NCBI GenBank assembly: GCA_022376465.1
Contig: JACDTU010000005.1
Span: forward strand, 1,290,001-1,354,000
Length of the DNA: 64,000 nucleotides
Source: Cubamyces lactineus
Taxonomy: Eukaryota; Basidiomycota; Agaricomycetes; Polyporales; Polyporaceae
Reading direction: 5' to 3'
The first letter of the stretch is position 1. Each line of letters opens with the position of its first letter. Positions 26,790 to 37,856 of this stretch are shown one piece after another. Under the pieces are notes generated by a model that worked only from the letters and a program-made list of their open reading frames with translations, searched no databases and was not told the DNA's origin. Made by a program: the position numbers and the translations under genes.

Positions 26790-27879
26790 TTATACGACCG
26801 CCTGTATTGCGGCCTGGGCCTGCTGCTTCTCCCTCGATGCGCGCAAGATCTCCCACAGCGTCTTCCCTACCACCCCTGGGCCGTCGTTTCTCCAGTCTGC
26901 TCTCCTCTGGTAGTCGTCTACAAGCTCATCGCTGAGCACCCCTGTCGCATGTCGCGCCTTCACAATCTCCTCCGTGATCTTCTTGTGGAACTCTGGGTGT
27001 CCCTGCACCGTGAAGATGTGCACGTCCGCAGGTGAGACCGAGTCTGGCGACGCGTCCGGATACAGCTGGACCATTCCCTGGTTGGGTGCGACGGATGTGG
27101 AACCTAGGAGACGGAAGTTGGGCGGTACTCTTGGTACGTGGTCACGATGCATCTGCTCAAGGTTCTGTATACAGTACCGCAACAAATGGATGCCCCGAGC
27201 TGTCAGCAGAACGTCCACAAGGTTCGCGCCGGCGCGCGAGTAAGTGATATGAGTCTCTCACCAGCGTCGACACCCCGAGGAGCTTCTGTCCGATCTCCGT
27301 CAAATTAATCTCGGTCACCCCGATTTCCCACTTTCCGTCGTTGGGCACGCACTCGCCGCCCAGAGCGCGTGCGATGATTTGGTGCCCGAAGCAGATTCCT
27401 TGAGGGTCGGTCTCGTCAGCCTCTTGACGCTACCGGTATCTGGTTGATCGCTCACCAATCAAGCGGATTTGAGGCTTCTCTTTCGAGAGGAAGCGCACAT
27501 AGTCGACCAGCTTGTTAATCCACTCGAGGTTCTCGTACGCCGATGCCGCTACCCCGCGATCAGCCATCCCATACAAGTATTCGACGATCTCTCATTCAGT
27601 CAGCAGTAGTAGTAGTAACGTAGACTTACCCGACCCTGTGAGCAGCACTGCGTCATACTGATCGACGTCCTTCGGGTACACCTGCTCGTTTCTTACATCG
27701 TACGCGTCGACGACAAACTTCGTCTCTGGGCCGCCGGCCTCGCGGAGCGCATTGCGGAAGAGCGTCTCGAAGATCGCGCCGTAGTCGCCCTGGGATGCGA
27801 GTATGGCGGGGAGGGGCGTGTCGCAGAGTAGGACGGCGATCTTGTATGGTTTGGAGCTTGGAAATGTAGTATTAGACAT
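26790..27879 (-). CDS. Class I glutamine amidotransferase-like protein
   Basis: A stand-alone class I (triad) amidotransferase, related to the GMP-synthase-like glutaminase family. The start at 27877-27879 reads MSNTTFPSSKPYKIAVLLCD. GDYGAIFETLFRNALRE and YDAVLLTGSG precede an intron. The nucleophile elbow is GICFGHQI, giving the catalytic Cys, followed by ARALGGECV. The second part of the triad is in VQGHPEF (His and Glu). MHRDHV and the preceding strands fit the substrate-facing segment. The C-terminus ends WEILRASREKQQAQAAI. The protein is expected to release ammonia from glutamine or a gamma-glutamyl substrate. The true substrate is unknown. The gene lies next to the nutrient-kinase gene, but on its own promoter. 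Confidence 0.88.
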
Positions 27880-28477
27880 CGTGTTACAGTGTATGAAGGC
27901 AGCGAGGATTGGGGGTCGGGGGGAAGTACTTGGGAGAGCGAGCAATTGAGATTCCAAGATAGGCTTGCGCTATGGAGTGATCGGTGAGAGCAGGATCCGG
28001 AGGTCCGATAGGATGACTCGCGCCACCGGATCTGTCTAACCTTTGCAGCGCTCTGTAAATACAGACTCGCTGCAGCGCACCAACGATGGCGACACATATC
28101 TCATGGATGACGCGCTGTTTGAACAATATGCCTATATGACTGAATGTACTCAATACAGCACGTGGTCTTGGGTATGCTTATTGGTGGTAGTAGATCCAAA
28201 AGAGAGGTATAAACGCAGTACCGAAACGCAGGAAGTTTCCAGAGCACAGATTGTAATAGTATCGCCATCCAGACCAGGTATGAGGTAGAGTACTTGTTGC
28301 CAATTGCCATCATGAAGTTCAGTAGCAACGGCGCAGCGCCAACAGCTAAAGATGCAGGCTTGCCGTGAGATTCTTTCTATGGACGTTCATGAATCTGACG
28401 AAACTGCCGAACGCGCAAGCCTATTAACCTACAGTATTTGGGCTGAGTGGAATGGGACCAGTATACGGGATCGCATC
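27880..28477. other. Intergenic region, no gene seen
   Basis: Holds the promoter of the amidotransferase and the 3' flank of the next minus-strand gene. Short open frames lack recognisable domains. Confidence 0.5.
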
Positions 28478-29757
28478 CTATCCAACATACGAAGGGGGCG
28501 CCTCCTCAGACCGCTGCTCTCCCAGTTCCGTCCTTAGGGCCGCCATCTCCGCCCGCAGACCCGCCAGCGCAGCGAGAAGCTGCCCTTCCGCCACCCCCGA
28601 AGACTGAGGCGAACGCTGCGTCTGCGCTGAGTCGCTCGCTACAGACTCCTGCGTATCGGACGCGGAGTTCCCCGTGCGTCGGAGCTCGTCGACTTGGGCT
28701 TGGAGAGCCTGGATTTGCTGCGCCAGGTGCGCGGAGCGCTCCTGGGTCTGTGCTACTGCCGCCACAGGCTGTCTGGGAGGCGGTTTGGCGTCGGTCCCAG
28801 GCGGCGGGCCTGCGGGCTGCGCAGAACCTGGCGGCGTCCTAGTCATATTCTGTGCGATACAAGGAACATGATGAGGACGTCCTCACCGACGAGTTCGTGT
28901 TGCCAGCCGTCTTGCGCCTGCACATCGATATAGTAGGGCGTAATTGTGGTGCTTCTCAGAGGGCTGCGGTGGTTCCATTCGGCGGTACCGCCTTCGTTAA
29001 GGAATTGCGTCTCGCTCGGTGTGGCGGAGGCGTTCCTTCGGTGGCGCTTTCGGCGGGAGCGATACAGCAGACCGAGAAGGCATAATGCTGACAGGAAGAC
29101 TACGCCACCAGCCACTCCGCCTGCGATGGCTGCGGCGGAGACAGAGCTCTTCCCAGACGAAGGTGAGTGGGTGGTGTCGTCCTCGGTCGTGTACTCGATA
29201 TAATCGAACAGAATGAGTGCAGGGATGGTACCGGAGGTGGTGATCTGCAGCATGTGCTCTCCTTGTGCGAGCGAGCTATTGGTGTACACGGGAACCTGGT
29301 AAAGCACCGCGGGTGTGGTTCCATTGCCCGGCTGGTGGGTGTAGGAACCGACGTACTCGCTGTCGAGGTAGAACCCGAGGTCCGTCGTAGTAATGATTCC
29401 GTCGATGAGGGCATTCAAGACAATATGATAGACGTAGACGGCTTGTCCCGTGAAGTTCACCTGAACGACCAGCTCCTGCTCGCCGGCCGTTCCGTGGTGC
29501 GTCGCATCGTACCATGTCCCGTCGAAGACGTGCTCGGTGTCGATCGGCTTGCCGCCTGCACGGATCGCGCAAGTCGTGCACGTCTGTCCGGCATTCCAGA
29601 TGCCACCGTCGGGGAGGAAAAGAGGAGTGACGCCTGTGACGCTGTCGCCCTTCTGGTCGTCGATGGTACGGTTGATGAGTACGCCGGAAGCGAATCCTGC
29701 CCACGCTATGTATGCTAGAATCCAGGCAGAGCAACGGGCTGTAGAATGTAGGGTCAT
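28478..29757 (-). CDS. Single-pass membrane protein with cytoplasmic coiled coil, function unknown
   Basis: A type I membrane protein of a kind common in basidiomycetes. The long exon starts MTLHSTARCSAWILAYIAWA, a signal peptide, at 29757. The extracellular part (about residues 25-195) has several N-glycosylation sequons, including NRT, NFT, NGT and NSS, and a paired Cys motif CTTCAIRAGG. It reads like a beta-sandwich ligand-binding domain. A Ser-rich stalk leads to the membrane helix AAIAGGVAGGVVFLSALCLL, then the basic stop-transfer RSRRKRHRR. The last exon (28478 to about 28848) begins near NMTRTPPG and carries a coiled coil (HLAQQIQALQAQVDELRR, LLAALAGLRAEMAALRTEL). It ends EEAPPSYVG. 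The obvious GTGAGG donor puts this exon out of frame. A GTCGGT donor 4 bases earlier keeps it in frame, so the junction is uncertain. A surface receptor or adhesin is a guess from the architecture. Confidence 0.7.
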
Positions 29758-31805
29758 GAGGGGAAGAAATGTGTCGATGGTCTGGTGTGCATGGGCGAAA
29801 TAAAGGGAAGAACCATACGCAGCCCGCCACTGGAGGATTTGTAGTCGTCAAGCGCGAGTGCTGATAGAGTTATGTTGACGGACAGAGGATCCGCGCTTCA
29901 GGATGACATGAACAGCCTGGCTACACTCCTGAACTTGATCAGCTATAGCAGCCGACAAACGCCTTATTCACTTCATCTGTGTCGATAGTTTAATGCGTAG
30001 CGGCGTACAGGACCTACACCGTAGGAAACACAGAGGAGTGTGCGTTAGCAGGCTACTGGGTGCACGTGTTGATTGCGTGAAGGAAAGTCGGAGACAGTGT
30101 ACCGCGTTGCCAAAGAGCATGAACGTGTGCCCGCTAGGAGCAATACACAGATACGGAGCTCCCAATTCGCCGTAACGGCTAACATCTTCCAGGTATACAC
30201 CGCACCGCTTGTGGATCGTCCTGCAATGCACCATGTGAGAACATGTAGATCGCAGAATTCACTGCGATCAGCTCTGGGCGTAGCGGCTGGTAGTGCAAGT
30301 ATAAGGTCAAAAATATTGATGTCTGTGTCTGCTTGCTAGAGGCAAGGCTGTGGCAGCGATACGCGTACGCGTGCAAACGTTGAGCGGACTTAGGCAGACT
30401 TACTTAGCGCGTGCTGCCTCTTGGCATGTCCGCCCTTGACGATGCGACGAATTCACGGCGAGTTTACAACTCAAGCCTCAGAACTTGAAATGATTCTATT
30501 GGCAGGTGGTCCGAGAAACTCATGTACGCGTCGTATGCCCACGTCACGTATGTCGCAATGTAGCCTACAGGCCGAATATTAGAATTAACAGGGTTAGTGC
30601 TGTATGGACATGTACAGAGTATCGGCCGCATACCAGAATTTCCCATGCTCATCCTCCGTTGACGATTTGTTTGCTGGCCACCGAACGGTGAGGCGGAAGC
30701 CTTCTAACTCTTAATCATCATCATCATCATCACCACCACTAGTATCACTGCATATTAATATTAGAGTTCCTGGGATCTACAAACCTCGCATACATCAGTT
30801 CGACCTGTTTCTGCAACGAGAAATCTCACTTCTGTGCAAAGTTACAGTACTACGAACGTCGACAGAAGTGTGAGGGCCAAGTTTGAGGCTATGGCTCCGG
30901 GCCTCCCGGGCTCGCTGATAGGTCGGGGCGCCCACAACTTTCAATTAGGCGCGCGCTACTCAGTTTACTACTTCCACCGCACGCCGTGTAAGTAGTACAG
31001 TACGGCTCAACATCCTACCCTCGTCGCATGATCAATGATAGCCATGAAGAACTGTGGCGGTCTTGCTAAAGCATTCTGATCCAACCCCTCCGTGTATCGA
31101 ACGCTACTCACTAGCACTGTAGTACTAGCCGACATCTAGCTAGTAGCCGGTGGTCCACCCGGTAGACTACGCCAGTGTATGTCAACTTTGGATAGCTCAC
31201 TAGTCCACCACATCTCGCCCTTGGGTAGCCTCAGAAGAGAGCTATGGATGCGCTTGGTAGGTACAATACCCGACGTTCTCAGCCATTTGCTTACCATCGG
31301 AGTCCTATTGATAGGAAAAAGTATAAGCGGCCTGACTTTAGACGGCGTCCTCTGTCCACTGCAGACGGCTTATCTCTGTGGGTCTCGCAAAAGCGCATAT
31401 TCTGATGCCAATTCATCCAATACTCTTGCCTAATGAGATATCAGTGGGGCAAGCGAGATGGCTGTCACCCGACGGCCACCCTTCTCGCGTTCCCTATCGT
31501 AAACCTCCGCGTCTATGCGCCCATGCCACCGATAAGCCTGCAGAGCGTCCGATATCGAGAAGCTCGCTCTGATGCGAGGCACGGGAAGGATGCGGGGTCT
31601 CTCCACATCTACTGCTATCTAACAAGCTTCTTATAAACGCCACAGCTGGGGACGGGAGGCGAGTCCTGCCCTTTGACCTCCGACCACTTGTTGTCCTCGA
31701 CTTCTTCGCTGGAAGTAGACGACGCGCTTCGCGACACGATAGGCTCTCGTACGATATCTCCGCGGCGTTCTTCCTGTTAATTTGCTTGATTGTTCAGCAA
31801 CCGAG
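29758..31805. other. Divergent intergenic region before Dur3
   Basis: About 2 kb between the membrane-protein gene (minus) and the urea permease (plus), probably containing both promoters. No gene is recognised; the open frames are short and without domains. An ATC repeat lies at 30714-30733. Confidence 0.5.
30714..30733 (+). repeat. ATC trinucleotide microsatellite
   Basis: About six tandem ATC units followed by two ACC units. Confidence 0.7.
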
Positions 31806-34622
31806 ATGTCTGCAAACGAACCAGTGTTGCCGCAGGGTGCGGGGTATGGAGTTGGTGAGTTCACCGACGTGATGACTTTGTAGATGAGGTTTACTGAGGC
31901 TCGCATAGTCGTTGGTAGGTCGCGTTGTGCATACTGTCAACAGCAACAACCAAACGGGCCTCACCATGCTATGCAGGCATTGGCCTGTTCTTCAGCGCAT
32001 TCATGCTCTGCCTGACCGCCATTCAGGCGCGTTACACCGGGTTCTCACCGAAGAACTCAGAGGAGTTCAACAGTGCCTCGCGCAGCGTCAAGCCTGGGCT
32101 TATCGCGTCCGGTATCGTATCTGCATGGACATGGGCGGCTACTTTAGTAAGTCGCGTGCCTGTATGTACGGCATAGCCATGCTCAAACGACCGTGAGGAT
32201 AGCTGCAATCAAGCGCGGTCGCGTATAAGGATGGAATCTCAGGCCCATGGTGGTATGGTTCGGGTGCGACTGTGCAGGTCTTGCTCTTCGCTCAGGTGGG
32301 CGTAGTATCGATACTTCAAACCTGTTCTGAGAGGCCTTACCGGGTGTGCACAGTTGGCGGCGAAGCTCAAGCTCAATGCCCCCCATGCTCATACATGGCT
32401 CGAGATTGTCGCGGCGCGCTGGGGGACCGTCGCCCACCTAGTTTTCATGTTCTTCGGCCTGGCTACGAACATCATCGTTTCCTCTATGCTTATCCTCGGA
32501 GGTTCTGCGACCGTGAATGCGCTGACGGGGATGAACACGATTGCGGTGAGTTGAGTATGATTTCACTTGGCCTCAATCTCATGGACACATCTCTAGGCTT
32601 GCTTCTTGATCCCTCTGGGCGTGGCCATCTACGTCGTAGTCGGCGGAATGCGTGCGACTCTACTTTGCGACTAGTAAGCTATTCAGCCACTCATTCAAAT
32701 TCAACGTGCGCTAATGACGAACTGCATCCATAGCACTCATACTACCGTCCTCTTTGCGATCATCTTTGTGTTCGTATACACTGTATACGCGACGAACGAC
32801 AAGATCGGCAGTTTCAGTGCCATGCATGACCTCCTCACGAAAGTGGCCGAAGCAGAGCCTGTCGATGGCAACGCGCACGGATCTTACCTCACAATGCGCT
32901 CGAAAAACGGCCTCATATTCGGCGTGATCAACGTCATCGGCAACTTCGCAACCGTCTTCCAGGATCAAGCGGTAAGCTATTCCTCATCCAATCCCCGGTG
33001 TCCTTCCCGATACTGAACGTCAATGTGTCGCACTTAGTACTGGCAACGTGCGATTGCAAGTCGACCCGCAAGTTGTGTAAAGGCGTACCTTCTCGGCGGC
33101 ATCGCGTGGTTCGCCATTCCCTTCATGTTCTCCACAACCCTCGGCCTCTCTGCAGTCGCACTCCGCGGAGACCCTGCAATGCGTACTCTCACTCCTGCAG
33201 ACGTCTCCGCAGGTCTCCCCGCATCTGCGGCTGCAGCCGCACTCCTCGGGAAGTCTGGCGCCGCTGCTCTCCTCATCGTGCTGTTCTTGGCGGTCACGTC
33301 CGCGACGTCTGCGGAGCTTATTGCGGTGTCCTCGATTTTGACTTACGATGTGTACAAGGTGTGCGCGATGATCCTCCTTGTCCTGGAGGTGAAGAGTAGC
33401 TAACTGGTATGGACTGTCTAGAAATACTTCAACCCGCACGCTACCGAGAGCCAGATTCTCAAGGTGTCGCATGCCATGGTCGCGATCTTTGCAATCGTCA
33501 TGGGTCTCCTCGGCCTCATCTTCTTTTATATCGGGATTTCCATGGGTTGGCTTTACGTTCGTCCCTTTCCTGCCTCACTTCACCCTACGCGCTAAGATGT
33601 GCTATATACACAGGAGTTCATGGGCGTCGTTCTGGGCTCCGCGGTGGTCCCGATAGCCATGTGCATCACCTGGAGAAAGGCGAACAAATGGGGCAGCATC
33701 TGCGGCGCGATCGCTGGGTTCTGCGCGGGCGTCGTCGCGTGGCTCGTCACCACCTCCGCTTTGAACGGCGGCGAGCTGACCGTTACCGTAAGTCCTCCTC
33801 ATCTGATGACGTCCTGATGCTAAGTACTGAGGGTTCTCCTGAAGACAACTGGTGGGGACCTGGAGATGCTTGCAGGCAACCTCGCCTCGATCGGTGTAGG
33901 AGGAATCGTGACGGTTGTCACTTCTCTTATCGTTAGTCTGTCTCCCATCTACCGCTTCCACGAGTTCATTCATTCACGCCATTCTATACTAGTGGCCGGA
34001 CGACTTCGACTTTGAAGCGACGCGCGCTATCAACCGCCCTATGCATAAGGAGGAAGGCTCGGATGCGCGCGCATCCCCGCGGTCCGCCTCGCTTGACGAC
34101 TCCGCAAGCGAGAAGAAGCACTCGCCCACAGAAGTAAGCCTCGAGCCCGTCGTATCGTCGCGGGCCGCCGCAGAAGAGGAAGAGCGCGAGCTCGATCCCG
34201 TCGCGCTCAACAAATCCTTCAGTATCGCCGCCTGGTCCTCAGTCATCCTTGTGCGTCCCAACCATGCTCTCGATGTCATTTTCCTACCAATATTGACGGT
34301 GGTGTGCTTTCGTAGACGTTGGTCATGTTGATCATCATCCCCCTCCCGCTATTCTTCGCGCAAACGGTTTACGGCGTCGGGGGCCTCACCGCATGGGTCG
34401 TCATTGGCATGATCTGGGCGTTCTGCTCAGCCATTGCCGTCGTACTCTATCCGCTCTGGGAGAGTCGTGCTGCTCTTGCGCTTATCGGCTCCGGAATTAT
34501 CAAGGTAGGCATATCATGTCATTTGTTTCAGCGTGGATCTCGACGACTGATTGGTCATGTAGGACATCTTCACGAGTGGAGGTGGAAAGTATGTAGAATC
34601 GCGAGCGCACCACGGGGCATGA
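31806..34622 (+). CDS. DUR3: Urea/polyamine active transporter, Dur3-like SSS symporter
   Basis: A multipass plasma-membrane cation/urea symporter of the sodium-solute symporter (SSS) family, used for scavenging urea as nitrogen source. The start at 31806 reads [17 protein letters not shown] 6-nt exon (31909-31914) completes [50 protein letters not shown] and [12 protein letters not shown] follow in order and match Dur3 proteins closely. [34 protein letters not shown] and [20 protein letters not shown] are family hallmarks, as is [22 protein letters not shown] hydrophilic loop with acidic and Ser-rich sequence lies around 34.03-34.22 kb. The last exon reads [19 protein letters not shown], then stop. 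The gene seems intact. Nitrogen-repressed expression is typical of the family, but no GATA site cluster was checked. Confidence 0.92.
31909..31914 (+). other. 6-nt microexon of the Dur3 gene
   Basis: The six bases TCGTTG lie between a CATAG acceptor and a GTAGGT donor. Exon 1 (31806-31854) leaves one base and exon 3 starts with GC at 31977. Including the microexon reads GYGVVVGIGLFF, the conserved Dur3 N-terminus; omitting it keeps the frame but loses two residues. The introns are 54 and 62 bases. Confidence 0.75.
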
Positions 34623-34960
34623 TACCGTGGTATGAGGGCAAGAGGAAATCGCGATGTTACGAAACTTAAACGTGAAATGAACGCCGATGTATACATGTGT
34701 AGCATTAGCAGCATGGAACTTTGAGCGCATTGCGCTATCAATTCCATTCGAGCGCACATCTGCCTGGGCTCCACGCCTGGGACACAACAACACCATATGC
34801 AACGCATCACCTCCGCACCGATATTAGAGGAGGGGGAAACATCATACAGTGACTGCACAACGTATGGATACACAACACACACTAGCAACAAGGCAACACG
34901 CCACACCACAGACCAAAGTACTCTTGGCCTCCTGTACATCTACGCTCGAACGCTAATAGC
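34623..34960. other. Convergent 3' region of Dur3 and eIF3l
   Basis: About 340 bases between converging stop codons. No gene is seen. Confidence 0.5.
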
Positions 34961-37398
34961 TCAAGCAGCCTTCGCGCTACCCCACGCGACCTGCTTACCA
35001 CCCGTCCGCGCAGGTGCCGTCGACGATGCAGCGGCCTCTGCAGGCTTCGCGGCACCAGCAGTCTTGGGCGGAATGGGGAGGGGAGCGTTGCGGAGAGTGT
35101 CGAGGACGCGCTGCGCGTGCTCGGTGTTGCGGATGAACCAGCCGGCGTAACGACGTCCGACGGTCGACTCGGCGATGTGTACCATGTTCTATGTGTCCCA
35201 GCGTCGCGTCAGCCACCCGCAGACGACTAACTCCCACCATAGGCTTGTCGGGGAGAAAAGATCATCACGCACCTCCTTGATGACGAAATCGAGGTCGCTC
35301 GTCGAGATCCACTGGCCGTCAAGGAGGCCCTTCTCGTTGTCAACGCGACTCACGCTGCGGCTCGCCTGCTTCATGACCATCAGCTGCTGCACCATGTCCT
35401 CCTCGTCCGCGTCGAGGAAGTTTGCGAGCTTCGTCGCGTCCAGGCTCGTGTACAGCTTCAGGAAGCTCCGCAGCGTCGGAACGGGCGCCTGCGCGCGCAC
35501 CTCCGCGAGGAAGAGCTGCAGGTGCCGCTGCGCGGGCTCCACTGGGGGGTCCTCGATGTATGCCGGGAGCAGGTCCGCGTCCTCGTACGGCGGCGGGTTC
35601 GCGGTGATGAACTTGGGGCAGGCATACAGGAAGAGCTCCTCGAACGCGGGGATGCCCTCCTCTCTGCGGGCGGCACAGCACGGAAACGCGCGCATATCAT
35701 CAACATCCAACATCACTCAAAGAACTCGGCGGCGGAGAAGCGCGCCGCGGATGCCACACTCACCCCCTCGACATCTTCGCGAACTGCTCTCCGTAGCGCT
35801 CCTTCACGATGTTGGAGATGTTGTCGTCGACACGCGTAGGTGACAGGGCGTTGCAGATCGAGAAGAGTGCATACATGCGGTCGGCAGTCTTGTTGATCTA
35901 CATTACTAGAGATCAGCAAGCCATATACTGGCATACGCAGAGGCAACGTACCTGGTCGTACTGGTAGCTACGGGTGTGGTACTGCCGCATTCGGAGGATG
36001 AAGTTGAGGATGGAAACGAACGCGCGGATAGCATCGGGATATCTCCGCAGCATGATGTAGCAGAACCCGACGTAGTAGTACGTCGTAACATGGCAGGCGG
36101 TGACACGGGTGAAGGGGGACTTGGGACGGATGTTAGCCGCATTACGTGATAACCAACGTAGCGGAAGAACGGTACCTTCTGGTTCAGTTCAACGTTTTCC
36201 ATCACTTTCAGTGCGAGTGTGAAGTCGCCCAACAGGCTGTGCACACGAAGGAGGCCAATGATACTGAAGTAGCCGAGCAGCTTGTAGAGCGGGCGTGTTC
36301 CATATTCGCCCACAATCTCTCTGAATAACCAGTTCAGGACCTCGTGAGCGCGATGAGGGGATGCTGACGTACGCAATCTCCTCGGGGCTCTTGCCCTGTT
36401 GAAGAGCAACGAGGTGCTCGTTGATCTTAGACTTTTGGATCAAAGAGTAGAGTACGTTCAACACCGAGTACGAGCTCCATACCTGCCGGTGCAATTGTCA
36501 ATACTCAAAATAGGCAGAATAGGATATACAGATTTACGTACTTGGCTCCCCTCCGCAAGCAGTGCGATCTCCTCGTCGGTCTTGGACTTCACCTTTGAGC
36601 GCCATACACAGAACGACTGGAATTGGTAAATGAATTCGTCGATGATGTCCCACAGCCATTGCTCGGGGAGTTCCAGCGGTACGGGGCCATCAGAATCTGA
36701 AGACCAATCTCAGTCGATACCTCGGGGGCGATACAAGGCTAGTCGTACTCAAGAGGTAGTTGAACAGCTCGCAGCTGTTCTCATACGAGTGGAACCGGTC
36801 ATCGATGTCCGGGGAAAGTCTTGAGTAGACATGACGGTAGTAGAGTTCGCGGTACAGGATCAGGAAAATTTGGTCTACGCAGGGTAGGCGAGTTAAAATG
36901 GGAATGTTGAGGCAGCTGTCTGATTACATACCGTCGTTGACTAGAGGTGCGATAACTTCCGCCTCCGGCCATTCCGTTTTTGAGTAGAACTTCTCGGTCA
37001 ATCGGTTCCAGCCACTTTCGTACGCGACAGTGATTTCAGCAAGGTTGTTCTCGAGGACAGCTTGGTGGAAGTGAGCGATGAACTGGCCGACGTCAGCAAA
37101 GCAGAACCCACATGAAACGAGGGAGCACTCACTCGTTTGACTACATCGGGGATCTGTGCAAATGCCTGTTGCTGAGCCATTTGTTGTTGGACGGCAAGGA
37201 TGGTGGTCTCATCTATCCTGGACTGCACTAACGAGCCATGACACTCAAGCGCGTGCATGGTGCGGGCATACTGCGAAAATACGCACCGTCATCGTAGAGA
37301 CCATTCTGACCATAGCTGCCAATAGCGAGGTTGAGGTCAACGTCCTGGAGATCCTCGTCCAAGTCGGCCTCCCAGAGAGCTTTCCGCTGCTGAGCCAT
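34961..37398 (-). CDS. Translation initiation factor eIF3 subunit L
   Basis: A subunit of the eIF3 complex that joins the 40S ribosome during translation initiation. The start at 37396-37398 reads [20 protein letters not shown]. The helical repeat exons include [41 protein letters not shown] and [20 protein letters not shown], then [21 protein letters not shown]. The last part reads [38 protein letters not shown] and [16 protein letters not shown], which is the PCI/winged-helix part. The final exon has [20 protein letters not shown] and a low-complexity Ala/Pro tail, with the stop at 34961-34963. Exon order and motifs agree with fungal eIF3l, and nothing appears broken. Confidence 0.9.
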
Positions 37399-37856
37399 TT
37401 TAGAGATACAGAGAGAAGGAGCAGAAAGCAGCAGAGACCGGAGAGAGATTAGTTACGCGTGCGCGTGTAGCAGCGATTCAAAGGCCCAGTGCTCTACAAA
37501 AATTCGGGCGTTTACCGAGGACACACCGTTCCCAGCCGCCTGAAGCTGCACCAGACTCCACTACATTTGGAAGGAGATGCCGTATATGGACATTTTGTGG
37601 TCCTCCAAAGCCCGGATCACTCTCGACGTCGGACCAGACTTCCCGTCATCGTTCAGAACGATATTGCTCAGTGCTGGTATTTGTGCTGAGGTGCCCGTAA
37701 CACCTCCTGCGACATCCTCTGCGGCCTTCTCACTCCTGCCTCACTCTCTCGCGTTTGATCGCGGCTCTGGGTGCATCTGTCGGCTGGCTTGCTCCTTTGA
37801 CTTTCCTGCTTGGACGCATTGGTATTGTGCCACACTCTAGTCAAGCATCTGTGTAT
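37399..37856. promoter_or_regulatory. Divergent promoter region of eIF3l and the nucleotidyltransferase
   Basis: A 458-base gap separates two divergently transcribed housekeeping-type genes, so it probably acts as a shared bidirectional promoter. No TATA box is obvious. Confidence 0.5.
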
